From Lathyrus oleraceus (Eukaryota; Streptophyta; Magnoliopsida; Fabales; Fabaceae): a stretch of DNA of 64,000 nt. Location of the stretch: the NCBI RefSeq assembly GCF_024323335.1, contig NC_066584.1, forward strand, positions 234,004,994-234,068,993, given 5' to 3'. Under the pieces are notes generated by a model, which was not told the origin of the DNA, ran no database searches, and saw only the letters and a program-made list of their open reading frames with translations. Shown piece by piece: positions 48,885-59,980 of this stretch (position 1 is its first letter; each line of letters opens with the position of its first letter). Both the position numbers and the translations under genes were made by a program.

Positions 48885-50990
48885 GGGAACCCGAACGGAT
48901 GAGAGCAACGGCTGTCAGACCTTCAGGGTAAACAGGGATTGAATACCAAAGAACCGTAGAAATTTGCACTCCGCGGGGTATGATACAGGATATTTGCAAC
49001 AATAACCAGACAAGACGTTTACCGACAACTCTACTGGGGTCTTGATTTTTATCAAAGGAAAAGTACAACCAGACGTCAACGGACGAATGGGAAAAACTCA
49101 ACGTTTATCGACACCAACGGAGAGGTGACCAGACATTAACGAATGATTGGGAAAACTTGACCAGACGTCAACAGACGAACGGGAGAAGCTCGACGTTTAT
49201 CGACACCAACAGAGAGGTGACCAGACATCAACGGATGAATAGGAAGACTCGACCAGACGTCAACGGACGAACGGGAGAAGCTCGACGTTTATCGACACCA
49301 ACGGAGAGGTGAATACTTCATTGTGGAAGGAAAACAAATACTTGCAACCGGAAACCAGATAGGACATTTACCGACGACTCTACTGGGAATCCCTGGCTGG
49401 GAAACAACCAGACATTTACCAATGACTGGGATGAAACCCGATGTTTACCGACATCGAAAGATGATGTTTACCGACATCAAAAAAAGACGACCAGACATCA
49501 ACCGATGACTGGGGAATAGGATATATTCCCAGACGTCAACGGACGAATGGGAAAAACTCAACGTTTATCGACACCAACGGAGAGGTGAATCCACTGGGGA
49601 AAACTAATACAACCAAATGCCAACGGACGATTGGGAAAAACTCAACGTTTATCGACACCAACGGAGAGGTGAACAGCCATCAACGGATGACCTGTGGGGA
49701 GGATACAACTAGACGTCAATGGACGAATAGGAAAAACTTAACGTTTATCGACACCAACAGAGAGGTGAACGCTTCGCTAGGGAAGGAACAGATGTTACGA
49801 ACATCGAAAGATGATGTTTACCGACATCAACAAAGAAGACCAGACATTTATCGATGACTGGGAGAGGACTCGATGTTTACCGACACCGAAAGATGGTGTT
49901 TACCGACATCAAAAAAAGACGACCAGACATCAACCGATGACTGGGGAATAGGATATACAACCAGACGTCAACGGACGAATGGGAAAAACTCAACGTTTAT
50001 CGACACCAATGGAGAGGTGAATCCACTGGGGAAAACTAATACAACCAAACGCCAACGGACGATTGGGGAAAACTCAACGTTTATCGACACCAACGGAGAG
50101 GTGACCCCACTGGGGAAAACTAATACAACCAAACGCCAACGGACGATTGGGAAAAACTCAACGTTTATCGACACCAACGGAGAGGTGAACAGCCATCAAC
50201 GGACGACCTGTGGGGAGGATACAACTAGACGTCAACGGACGAATAGGAAAAACTCAATGGTTATCGACACCAACAGAGAGCTGAACGCTTCGCTAGGGAA
50301 GGAACAAATGTTACGAACATCGAAAGATGATGTTTACCGACATCAACAAAGAAGACCAGACATTTACCGATGACTGGGAGAGGACTCGATGTTTACCGAC
50401 ACCGAAAGATGGTGTTTACCGACATCAAAAAAAGACGACCAGACATCAACCGATGACTGGGGAATAGGATATACAACCAGACGTCAACGGACGAATGGGA
50501 AAAACTCAATGTTTATCGACACCAACGGAGAGGTGAATCCACTGGGGAAAACTAATACAACCAAACGCCAACGGACGATTGGGGAAAACTCAATGTTTAT
50601 CGACACCAACAGAGAGGTGACCCCACTGGGGAAAACTAATACAACCAAACGCCAACGGACGATTGGGAAAAACTCAACTTTTATCGACACCAACGGAGAG
50701 GTGAACGCTTCACTAGGGAAGGAGAAGGATGTTATGAACATCGAAAGATGATGTTTATCGACATCAACAAAGAAGACCACACATTTACCGATGACTGGGG
50801 TAGGACTCGATGTTTACCGACACCGAAAGATGGTGTTTACCGACACCAAAGAAAAGACGACCAGACATATACCGATGACTGGGATGAGACTCGATGTTTA
50901 CCGACACCGAAGCAATGGTGTTTACCGACACCAAGGAAAGAACACACGCGGGTGCTGACATGACACTTACCGGTATCACAGGGATGACAT
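48885..50990 (-). repeat. Minisatellite in the Ogre-2 3' UTR (83-97 bp monomers, 516-bp higher-order unit)
   Basis: The block TTTATCGACACCAAC(G/A)GAGAGGTGA (split here only for display; core TTTATCGACACCAAC) occurs at 49103, 49196, 49288, 49563, 49648, 49743, 49996, 50080, 50163, 50512, 50596 and 50679, mostly 83-97 bp apart. Alternate monomers read TGTTTACCGACATC. A larger unit starting GGAGAGGACTCGATG at 49861 recurs at 50377 (516 bp) and again, changed, at about 50798. Open frames through the array are by-products of stop-free repeats. Ogre 3' UTRs are a known source of such satellites. Confidence 0.92.
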
Positions 50991-51009
50991 CTGCATATGT
51001 CAGGGCAAG

Positions 51010-52210
51010 GCTAAACACTTGCTGGGGATCTCACTGGGGCGAATCAAGCTTTTCTTTCACGGACGGGTGAGGAAATAAACCTCTCTGAGGGGTATCAATC
51101 CTGAATGCTATCAGGAGCAACTGTAGCAAATGTGCCGTACAGATGTTGAACAATAATCCGCCTTTGCCGGGGGTATGGTCTGACTGGGTTTAACACATGA
51201 ATGCATATGTTTGAATTTTTCTATGGCGTAATGCTCCATATTGAATGGAAATGCTATGCAATTTGAGGATGCAATGATCACTATATGCCAAATGCAAAAT
51301 GATGCACTCCTGCTGGGGAGCAAACTGATCAGATTCTCCAACTCTGTGGGGAGACTCTATCTGAGGAATACTCTGCGGGGAGTAGCACCAACTTCTCACT
51401 CATGCTGGGGGATAGCACCGCTGTTGGGGAACGGATCCCAATCCACTTGGGGACTCTGCTTGGGAAGCAACCAATAGAAACTTACTGGGGACGACCCATC
51501 CACAAGTAGGACAAACCCTGCTGGAGATAATTTTCACCGAACCGGATCCACTCGGGGAACCTGCTGGGGAAAATCATCAACACAAACCTCTGCTCGGGAG
51601 ATCTGCTAGGGAAGAACCTTCACAACCCTGATGGGGAAAGGCCCACGCCACTCTGCTGAGGAAAGCATAACTCTGTTGGGGAAATAATATACCAGACCAC
51701 GCTGGAGATAGACATCCGCAACCCTGCCGGGGAAAAGCGTTCACGACCGCGCTGGGGATAGCAGTACTTCAAACCAGACTGCTGGGGAAAAGCGTTCATG
51801 ACCGCGCTGGGGATAGCAGTACTTCAAACCAGACTGCTGGGGAATAGAATACTCCACTGACGCCTTCGCTGGGGATATAACATCCTTCCAACTCTGTGGG
51901 GATACTCAATCTTCAGACTTAGCTGGGAACTTGATAGCTTTCAGACTAGTTGGGGAGTAAACCCACTTCCAGGCCTGCTGGGGATATATCTGGTGGGGAT
52001 AGAAGGCACTATCCACAGACGTCTCTACAGGGGAAAATAGCTCTGAGAGCTTCCAGACTTGCTTGGGGAAATATCTGGTGGGGAATCGTCTTCAAACCGG
52101 CTGAGGAATTCCTGATCATGACTATGCTGGGGGAGACAAATCCTGAACCTGCTTCATATGCTGGGGAACATCCCTATCCTCTCACACTGCTGAGGAACCA
52201 ACCGTGGCTT
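51010..52210 (-). repeat. Dispersed anti-PBS-like motifs in the Ogre-2 3' UTR
   Basis: On the plus strand ACTCTG-(CT)-GGGGA-like motifs recur more than 20 times, about every 25-60 bp, e.g. at about 51308, 51337, 51371, 51459, 51590, 51651, 51671, 51779, 51831, 51891, 51966 and 52133. On the element's sense (minus) strand they read TCCCC(A)GCAGAGT, the 3' end of the primer tRNA and the complement of the PBS. Confidence 0.7.
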
Positions 52211-52740
52211 ATCTGCTTCAGCCAGGAATCAAAGGTAACAACCTGCAAAACAGCACGACATACATGCCCCAGGGGAGTGCATGGACAAGATACTCTCAAG
52301 TGTCCTCAACATTCAAAGTGATTTTCAAATGTTTTATCCTCCTGCACGTTATTGCTTAGCCGTCATGTTTTCATATGCAATGTTTATCAAAAATTCGGAC
52401 GTTTTTGCAAACAAAACAGTAAAAATTAAAACAAGAGAGCTATTTATCTGAATAACGACTTTTTATTGATTGAAAATGGGCCTGAAAAGGCGAATACATC
52501 GGGAAGCAATTCCTAGAAAGAGGTAATTACGCACAAAAGGAAAAATCTATCCTAATGGCAATGCGAATACGGCATCCACTATTTCCTAATTCTGTTATAA
52601 CTCACAGATCATCAGTTTTCCTCCCAACTTCCTTGCTTTCTGAGAAGAATGACTGGACCGATCACATCTTTCGAGATGGCAGACGATGAAGCGAGATGAA
52701 GTACAGATAACTCCGACTGTAGTCTTCGCTTTAATCCCTC
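52211..52740 (-). other. Ogre-2 3' UTR without recognisable features
   Basis: About 530 bp between the anti-PBS tract and the hairpin cluster. No conserved frame, repeat or motif seen. It contains an A/T-rich stretch at about 52390-52470. Confidence 0.6.
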
Positions 52741-52940
52741 TTTTGCCTGGATCGCCCTTTCGGGTTTTCAATCCACCAGGATACCCATTTTTGCCTAAGC
52801 CGCCCTTGCGGGTTTTCGACTTACCGGGTGTACAAACTCTTTTCGTTTTTATCCCTAACTTTTGCCCGAACCTTTTCTTCTTTTTCGGTTCGCCGGGATG
52901 CCCTTTTTTGCCTGGACTCTTTTATTCTTTTTGTCCAGCG
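52741..52940 (-). other. Cluster of four hairpins after the Ogre-2 integrase
   Basis: Minus-sense order: arms CTGGAC/GTCCAG (about 52940-52910); CGAACC/GGTTCG (about 52897-52862); AAG/CTT around CCC-GCAA-GGG (about 52823-52791); GGAT/ATCC around CCC-GAAA-GGG (about 52778-52741). Each is followed by GGCAAAA. The last two match the two hairpins of Ogre-1 (25866-25950) with compensating arm changes. Confidence 0.65.
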
Positions 52941-52947
52941 GGTCAAT

Positions 52948-55900
52948 TTACGCGGAGTATTTTTTGACTACGTCTGAGTTAACAGGGGACGAAAAATCTT
53001 CACCATCCAGAGTTGTAAGCATCAAGGCTCCACCGGAGAAAACCTTCTTCACAACATATGGACCTTCGTAATTAGGAGTCCACTTGCCCCTATTATCTGT
53101 ACCAGGAGGAAGGATCCTCTTCAAAACTAGATCACCAGTCTGATAGCTTCGAGGATGCACTTTCTGATCAAAGGCTCTTTTCATCCTTCTCTGATACAAC
53201 TGCCCATGGCACACAACTGCTAACCGTCTCTCTTCGATAAGGCTCAACTCATTAAACCTCGTTCGAATCCACTCAGCTTCATCAAGCTTGACATCCAACA
53301 GGACTCTCAGAGAAGGAATCTCCACTTCAACTGGTAGGACTGCTTCCATACCATACACAAGGGAGTAAGGGGTTGCCCCGGTCGACGTACGTACGAAGGT
53401 ACGATACCCATGCAAGGCGAAAGGCAGCATCTCATGCCAATCCTTGTACGTCACGACCATCTTCTGCACAATCTTCTTAATATTCTTGTTTTTCGCCTCT
53501 ACAACACCATTCATCTTCGGTCTGTAAGGAGAAGAATTCTGATGTTCAATCTTGAAGTCTCTGCAAAGCTCCTTCATCATCTTGTTATTGAGATTCGAAC
53601 CATTATCGGTGATGATTCTCTCAGGAACCCCATAATGACAGATGATTTCCTTCTTGATGAACCGGGCAACCACTTGTTTGGTAACGTTAGCATAAGAAGC
53701 TGCTTCCACCCACTTGGTGAAGTAGTCAATCGCAACCAGGATGAAGCGATGTCCATTAGAAGCAGTAGGCTCAATCCTCCCAATCATATCAATGCCCCAC
53801 ATGGCGAACGGCCAAGGCGAATTCATGACATTCGGAGGGCTTGGTGGTACATGCACCTTATCAGCATAGATCTGACATTTATGGCACTTCTGAGCGTACT
53901 TGAAACAATCGGATTCCATAGTCATCCAGTAATAACCGGCTCTCAACAGTTTCTTAGACATTGCATGACCACCAGCATGGGTACCAAAAGATCCTTCATG
54001 CACTTCTTGCATCAACATGTCTGCCTCGTGTCTATCCACGCATCTGAGCAAGACCATGTCAAAGTTTCTCTTGTACAACACGTCGTCCTGATTCAAATAA
54101 AAGCTTCCAGCCAGCCTTCTCAGGGTTTTCTTGTCATTCTTGGATGCACCTTCAGGATATTCCTGGCTCTTGAGGAAGTTCTTGATATCATAGTACCACG
54201 GTTTCTCATCAACAACAGACTCGGCTGCAAACACATACGCAGGCCTCTCGAGTCGATTCACCGCAACATGTGGCTCATGATTCCACCAATGATCCTTAAT
54301 CATGGATGACAAAGTAGCCAAAGCGTCAGCCATCTGATTCTCGTCTCGGGGGACATGATACAGCTTCACCTTCTTGAAGAACGTCAGTATTCTTCTGGTG
54401 TAATCTCTGTAAGGAATCAAATGCGGCTGATTGGTATTCCAATCTCCATTGACCTGGTTAATCACTAGAGCGGAATCTCCGTATATGTCAAGCATTTTGA
54501 TCCTCAAATCAATGGCTTCTTCTATCCCCATGATACAAGCCTCATACTCAGCCTCATTATTGGTGACGTCAAAAGTCAGTCTGGCAGAGAAAGGTATATG
54601 ATCACCTTTTGGATTAATGAGCACCGCCCCAACACCGTTACCATTCACATTAACAGCCCCATCAAACATCAATGTCCACTTATCATCAGGATCCGGTCCT
54701 TCCTCGACAAGAGGCTCTTCACAATCTTTCATCTTCAGATACATGATGTCTTCATCAGGGAATTCAAACATCATCGGCTGATAATCATCAATCGGTTGCT
54801 CGGCGAGGTAGTCTGACAGAATACTACCTTTGATGGCCTTCTGCGACGTATACTGGATAGCGTACTCCGTTAAGATCATCTGCCAACGGGAAACATGTTC
54901 AGTGAGAGCCGGCTTCTCAAAGATGTATTTCACTAGATCCATCTTAGAAATCAACAAGGTAGTATGGTTCAACATATACTGTCCCAGTCGGCGAGCAGCC
55001 CAGGCCAAAGCACAACAAGTTTTCTCAAGCTGTGAATAGTTGATTTCACAGTCGGTAAACTTTTTGCTAAGGTAGTATATGGCATGCTCTTTTCGACCAG
55101 ACTCGTCATGCTGTCCCAATACACACCCCATCGAGTTCTCAGTCACTGATAGGTACATTATCAGAGGTCTCCCAGGAACTGGAGGAATAAGGATTGGAGG
55201 TTTCTGTAAATACTCTTTTATCTTGTCAAAATCTTTCTTACAGTCATCATTCCACCTGATTGCTTGATTCTTCCTCAGCAATTTGAATATCGGTTCACAC
55301 GTGGCAGTTAGGTGAGATATAAACCTGGCAATATAGTTCAATCTCCCTAAAAACCCACGAACCTGCTTTTCTGTTTTCGGCTCAGGCATTTCTTGTATAG
55401 CTTTGACTTTTGCTGGATCAACCTCAATCCCTTTCTCACTGACAATAAAGCCTAACAGCTTACCAGATCTCACTCCAAACGTACACTTGTTTGGATTCAG
55501 CCTCAGTTTGAACTTTCTCAACCGGTCAAACAACTTCTGCAAATTAACCAGGTGCTCCTCTTCTGTCTGCGACTTCGCAATCATATCATCCACGTACACT
55601 TCAATCTCTTTGTGCATCATGTCATGAAAGAGAGTCATCATAGCCCTCTGATAGGTAGCACCGGCATTCTTCAGCCCACATGGCATCACCTTATAGCAGA
55701 ATATGCCCCAAGGTGTAATGAATGTCGTCTTTTCCATGTCCTCTGGTGACATCTTAATCTGATTATATCCAGAAAAACCGTCCATGAAAGAGAAAACCGA
55801 GGATTGAGCCGTGTTATCAACCAATACATCAATGTGAGGTAATGGGAAATCATCTTTCAGACTCACTCTGTTCAAATCCCGGTAATCGACACACATTCTG

Positions 55901-56422
55901 ACTTTTCCATCCTTCTTCGGCACGGGAACGATGTTGGCCACCCACGGGGGATAAGTAGTCATTAACAGAAAACCCGCATCCAACTGCTTCTGAACTTCTT
56001 CCTTGATCTTAACAGCCATATCAGTACTAGTTCTCCGAAGCTTCTGCTTGACCGAAGGACAATCTTCTCTGAGAGGTAGTCTATGCACCACAATATCGGT
56101 ATCCAACCCAGGCATATCTTGATACGACCAGGCGAATATCTCCACATACTCTCTCAGCATCTCAATCAACCTTCTCTTGACATCCTCTTTCAAAGCAGCC
56201 CCGATCTTGATCTCTCTTATGGCATCCTCAGTACCAAGATTAATAATCTCCAACTCCTCCTGATGAGGTTGGATGACCCTTTCCTCTTGCTTCAACAATC
56301 TGACCAATTCTTTAGGGAGTTCACAGTCTTCCTCACTCTCCTCTTCCGCTTGGTAGATGGGATTATCGAAATCATACTGAGCCATAACAGAACTGTTCAT
56401 AGTGGATTCCGAGAGATCACTT
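52948..56422 (-). CDS. Ogre-2 pol: reverse transcriptase, two RNase H domains, integrase (intact frame, exon 2)
   Basis: Copies element RNA into DNA, removes the RNA and inserts the cDNA. An uninterrupted frame of 1150 codons starts at ATG 56400; the splice-predicted exon begins at 56422, 22 nt upstream and in frame with pro. RT is at about residues 150-330 (catalytic Asp in FMDGFSG, 207; YVDD, 269-272). The classical RNase H, about 410-530, lacks its first Asp (LIMYLSVT). The second RNase H, about 575-700, keeps D580, E618, D642 and D692. The integrase has H801, H812, C839, C842 for zinc, then D871, D932 and E968, and a C-terminal GPY-like segment (YEGPYVVKKVF, about 1111). Translation probably depends on splicing or a gag-pro fusion. 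Confidence 0.95.
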
Positions 56423-56663
56423 CTGCATGTTTAATGCTTTGTTTTAGAAAAAAGAGTTCAAGAAAGTCACAAAAACAAAAACATTGCCATTTTTATTTTT
56501 TGAAAAGTGAAAACAAAAATAGAAAGATAGGGATCACAAAATTGTTTGCAAAACGTCCTTTATTAATGATATCATTGAAAACATGATGAGGCCCTACAAT
56601 GAACCACTACGCCTTGGGTAGAACGTAGGGTTTTGTGCAAAATGAAAAACAAAAGAAAATTAC
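56423..56663 (-). other. Predicted Ogre-2 intron between pro and pol
   Basis: Minus-strand donor CCGA/GTAATT (GT at 56663-56662) and acceptor AACATGCAG/AAG (AG at 56424-56423), 241 nt, AT-rich. The TAA that ends the pro frame (56662-56660) lies inside the donor, so splicing removes the stop. Exon 1 ends with two bases of a codon; the first base of exon 2 completes it, and seven further codons lead in frame to pol ATG 56400. This matches the intron known in pea Ogre. Confidence 0.8.
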
Positions 56664-57601
56664 TCGGTTTGAAGAGTAACTTGGACCACATCCTCTGCCG
56701 TCCAATTGTTGATCGTCTCCCCTGGCGCACACGGGCGAACCCAGTTGTCTAGATCACAATCACTGTCACCGTCTTCACTATCAGCAGCAAAGACATCACC
56801 GTGATTCATCAGCCCAGTGCTGGTAAAGGTACTCGGACCTGTCTGCACACTCTGCTCCGCCTGCAAGGGTTGATAACCAATTCCGAACTTATCTTCTTTG
56901 ATAGGGAAATCCACCATTTTGCCCCAACCTTCAGCATTGCCCGAGCTGACAACCTCCATGGCCTGCTTATACGATGCAATTGAGGCACTTGGCTTCTTCT
57001 GCTCAGCAAAAGCCACCCTCTCAAGAGCAACAGTCTCGAATGCCTGGCATAAAGTTTCATGGATCTCGCCATCCACCTCTACATACTTGAAAGAGGATAG
57101 GTGACTCACCAGAATATCTTATTCACCGCACACGGTCACAATCTGACCGTTCCAGACATACTTCAACTTCTGGTGGAGGGTCGACGAAACTTCCCCAGCT
57201 GCGTGAATCCAAGGACGCCCCAATAAACAACTATATGCGGGTTGGATGTCCATCACATAGAAGATAATGTCAAATACCTCCGGATCGATCTTCACCGGCA
57301 AGGTGACTTCACCAAAAACAGACCGTTTGGATCCGTCAAAAGCACGAACAATCAGATCGCTCGGAGTGAGGACAACCCCTTCCACATCTATCTTGGTCAG
57401 AATCTTCTTGGGCAACACGTTCAACGAAGAACCAGTGTCTACCAACACGTGGGACAACACTGCACCCTTACACTCCATAGTGATATGCAAGGCCTTGTTA
57501 TGGTTGCGCCCTTCAGGCGTCAGATCTAAATCAGTGAATCCCAAACCATGCCTGGTACTGACATTGGCAATGACACCCTCCAGCTGGTTGACGGAGATCT
57601 C
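56664..57601 (-). pseudogene. Ogre-2 aspartic protease and C-terminal extension (two stops)
   Basis: Continues the gag frame without a frameshift. After TAG 57602-57604 comes the protease (57544-57119): RNHNKALHITM, the active site VDTGSSLNVLP (about 57450-57420) and YSCLLGRPWIHAAGEVSSTLHQKLKY. The catalytic Asp is intact. TAA at 57119-57121 interrupts it. The following acidic region (57109-56664: VSHLSSFKYVEVDGE, AADSEDGDSDCDLDNWV) runs to the splice donor. Cleavage of the polyprotein is its expected role. Confidence 0.88.
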
Positions 57602-59980
57602 CTAAGGCACGTAAGCCAGATTTAACATCTTCAACAGGGCATTACGGTGTGCCTCAGAGCACAGGAGCAATGAGAGGATAGAAATCTTGGACGGAGTCTG
57701 ATTCAGCTGATCTACAATCTTGTAGTCACTCTTCTTGATTATCTTCATGAACTCCTCCACGACTTTCTCAAACGACCCTGCAGGCGCCTCCTTCTGAGCA
57801 GGTTCTTCATCAACCACTGCCTGTTTGCCCTTAGCTTTGGCAAGAGCCTCAGCATTAGCGTCCCTCAAAGGTTGTGGAGCGAACAAACGACCGCTCCTGG
57901 TAAACCCTCCTAGTCCTCCAACGTTGTCCACAACTGGACTAACAACCACAGGCGTTCTTACTGGCACACCAATAGTCACCGGAGACTGATTAACTGGCCT
58001 GACCTGATTCTCAGCCCTTCTGTTACTGTGATAAGCGTTGTCATACTTCCATGGCACAACCCTACTATCCACAACAGGTCTTCTACCAGACACAGCAATA
58101 GTAGCTGGAGCGGGAGCATTGACGGTTATTGGTGCAGCAATGGTAACAGGGATACCGACAGTTGTAGGCGCACTAACAGCTCTCTGGCCACGTCCTTCTG
58201 ACGGTTTAAAATAAATGGTGACGGTTGACACCACCCCACGATCCTTCACGGCCCGACTAAACTGTAAACAACCCTCATCTATCAAACCCTGAATACCAAC
58301 CCTCACCTGATCACAACCATTCTCTGATCTTGCACAATCTACACAATCCTGACCACAGCCCGGGAATACGCCCCCATTCAACAGACGGTCCTTTACAACC
58401 AACATCGATGTCTGGACATCCTCAACATCAACTATCAAGTCCTCAGCTTCTCCATCTTCGACATTGTTCACCCTGTGCGCACCATGCTGAGGCATAGGGT
58501 TGTTGACAACATTCGGCACAGGAGCAAAATTGATAGTCTTGGCGTCAATCAAGTCCTGGACCTTATGATGAAAAGCCCGACAGTTGTCAATATGGTGCCC
58601 CTGTGCACCAGAGTGGAAATCATGTCGCACGTTGGCATCATACCCAGGTGGTATCTTTGTCAACGGAGCCATGGTACGCAACTCAACAAACCCCAACTTG
58701 AGTAGTTCGGGTAGCAATTCGGCGTAAGTCATCGGCATCAGGTCAAAACGTCGATCAGGCATCCTCTGCCTCGGTTGATACGGACGCTGCTGTTGTTGTT
58801 GTTGCGGTTGTTGAACCCTCTGTTGCTGCTAAGGTTGACGTTGCTGAGGTGCCGGAATGGTTACAGCAGCAACCTGGCGATACTGATTTATGTTGGTATT
58901 TCTCCGGTGTTGCACAGCATTAGTTTCACCCTCTCTCCTACGAGGTGCTCCAACAAACGGTTTCTTGGAAGACGAGGAACCAGCATCCTGAATCTTCCCA
59001 GCTTTGATCAGGCTCTCAGTCCTCTCTCCACAAATTACCACATCTGAAAAACTACCGAATGGGCAACTTCCCATCCGGTCCATGAATACCCCTTGTAAGG
59101 TTCCGATAAACATATCGGTCAGCTCCCTTTCCAGCATAAGGGGTTGTACTCTGGCAGCCAACTCACGCCACCTCTGGGCGTACTCCTTGAAGCTTTCTCC
59201 GGATTTCTGACAAAGACTCTGCAACTGAGTAAGGCTCGGCGCCATGTCTATATTATGCTTATACTGCCTCAAGAAGGCCTCACCCAGATCTCTCCAGCAT
59301 CGGATAGAATCTCTCATAAGCTCCATGTACCAATCCAAGGAAGCCCCGGATAAACTATCCTGGAAGAAGTACATCCACATTTTCTCGTCATCCGTGTAAG
59401 CCGAGATCTTCCGGTAATATGCCTGCACATGGGTGCGAGGACAAGAAGTACCGTTGTATTTATCGAATGAGGGCGCCTTGAACTTGTGAGGAATTCTCAA
59501 CCCTTCCACCAGGCCCATATTTGTCACATCAAAACCCAGGGAGTTCTGACATTCCATAGCTCGAATCTTCTCAGCAAGGGCATTAACTCTCCGGTCCCTT
59601 TCTTCAACTCTCCCAACATCATCGTCTTCACTGAGCAGAGTGAACATGTCCTCCTGCCTGTCAACCAGGGGAGCAGGATGACGAATCGGAGCCCGGGTAG
59701 CTCTAACATTAATAGTGTCTGCAGCAAGAGGCTGTCCATTGATCTGAATACCCCTCAATTCATCTCCCACGGCGTAGTCATTAACGGGAGCAGCAGCAGT
59801 ATTGTTCTCATGAACGGGTATACCCACCGGTGAAGCACGATTGGACGGCTGAATCACGGTTTCCTATCTCTGGGCTAAGGCACGCAGCTCCTCTTGCCCC
59901 TGAATGACCCCTTGCATCATTGTCATGAATTGGGCCATGTTAGCCCTCATCTCAGCCAATTCTGCCTGAACCTGGTCCAT
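57602..59980 (-). pseudogene. Ogre-2 gag and gag-pro linker (stops in frame)
   Basis: One frame from ATG 59980, interrupted by TAG 59864-59866 and TAG 58829-58831 and closing at TAG 57602. N-terminal part helical and M/Q-rich (MDQVQAELAEMRANMAQFM). The capsid core lies at about 59500-59050 (FKAPSFDKYNGTSCPR, YFFQDSLSGASLDWYMEL, YAQRWRELAARV). A Q/R-rich stretch spans the second stop. Then MTYAELLPELL, the HDFHSGAQGHHIDNC motif (about 58620-58580) and a cysteine cluster (CGQDCVDC...GC, about 58360-58310) followed by IQGLIDEGCLQF. A long linker rich in P, V and A leads to EGRNH of the protease. Confidence 0.88.

Noticed and set aside
49873..50373. 166-codon plus-strand open frame with internal repeats
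   Set aside because: It is open only because the minisatellite monomers lack stops in that frame. It is in the antisense direction of Ogre-2 and no protein family is recognisable.
48885..50990. CRISPR-like array
   Set aside because: Repeats are long (83-97 bp), variable and without constant-length unique spacers; this is plant retrotransposon DNA.
53410..54309. 299-codon open frame on the plus strand
   Set aside because: It is antisense to the intact Ogre-2 pol frame; its composition mirrors that gene and it has no domain or separate signal.
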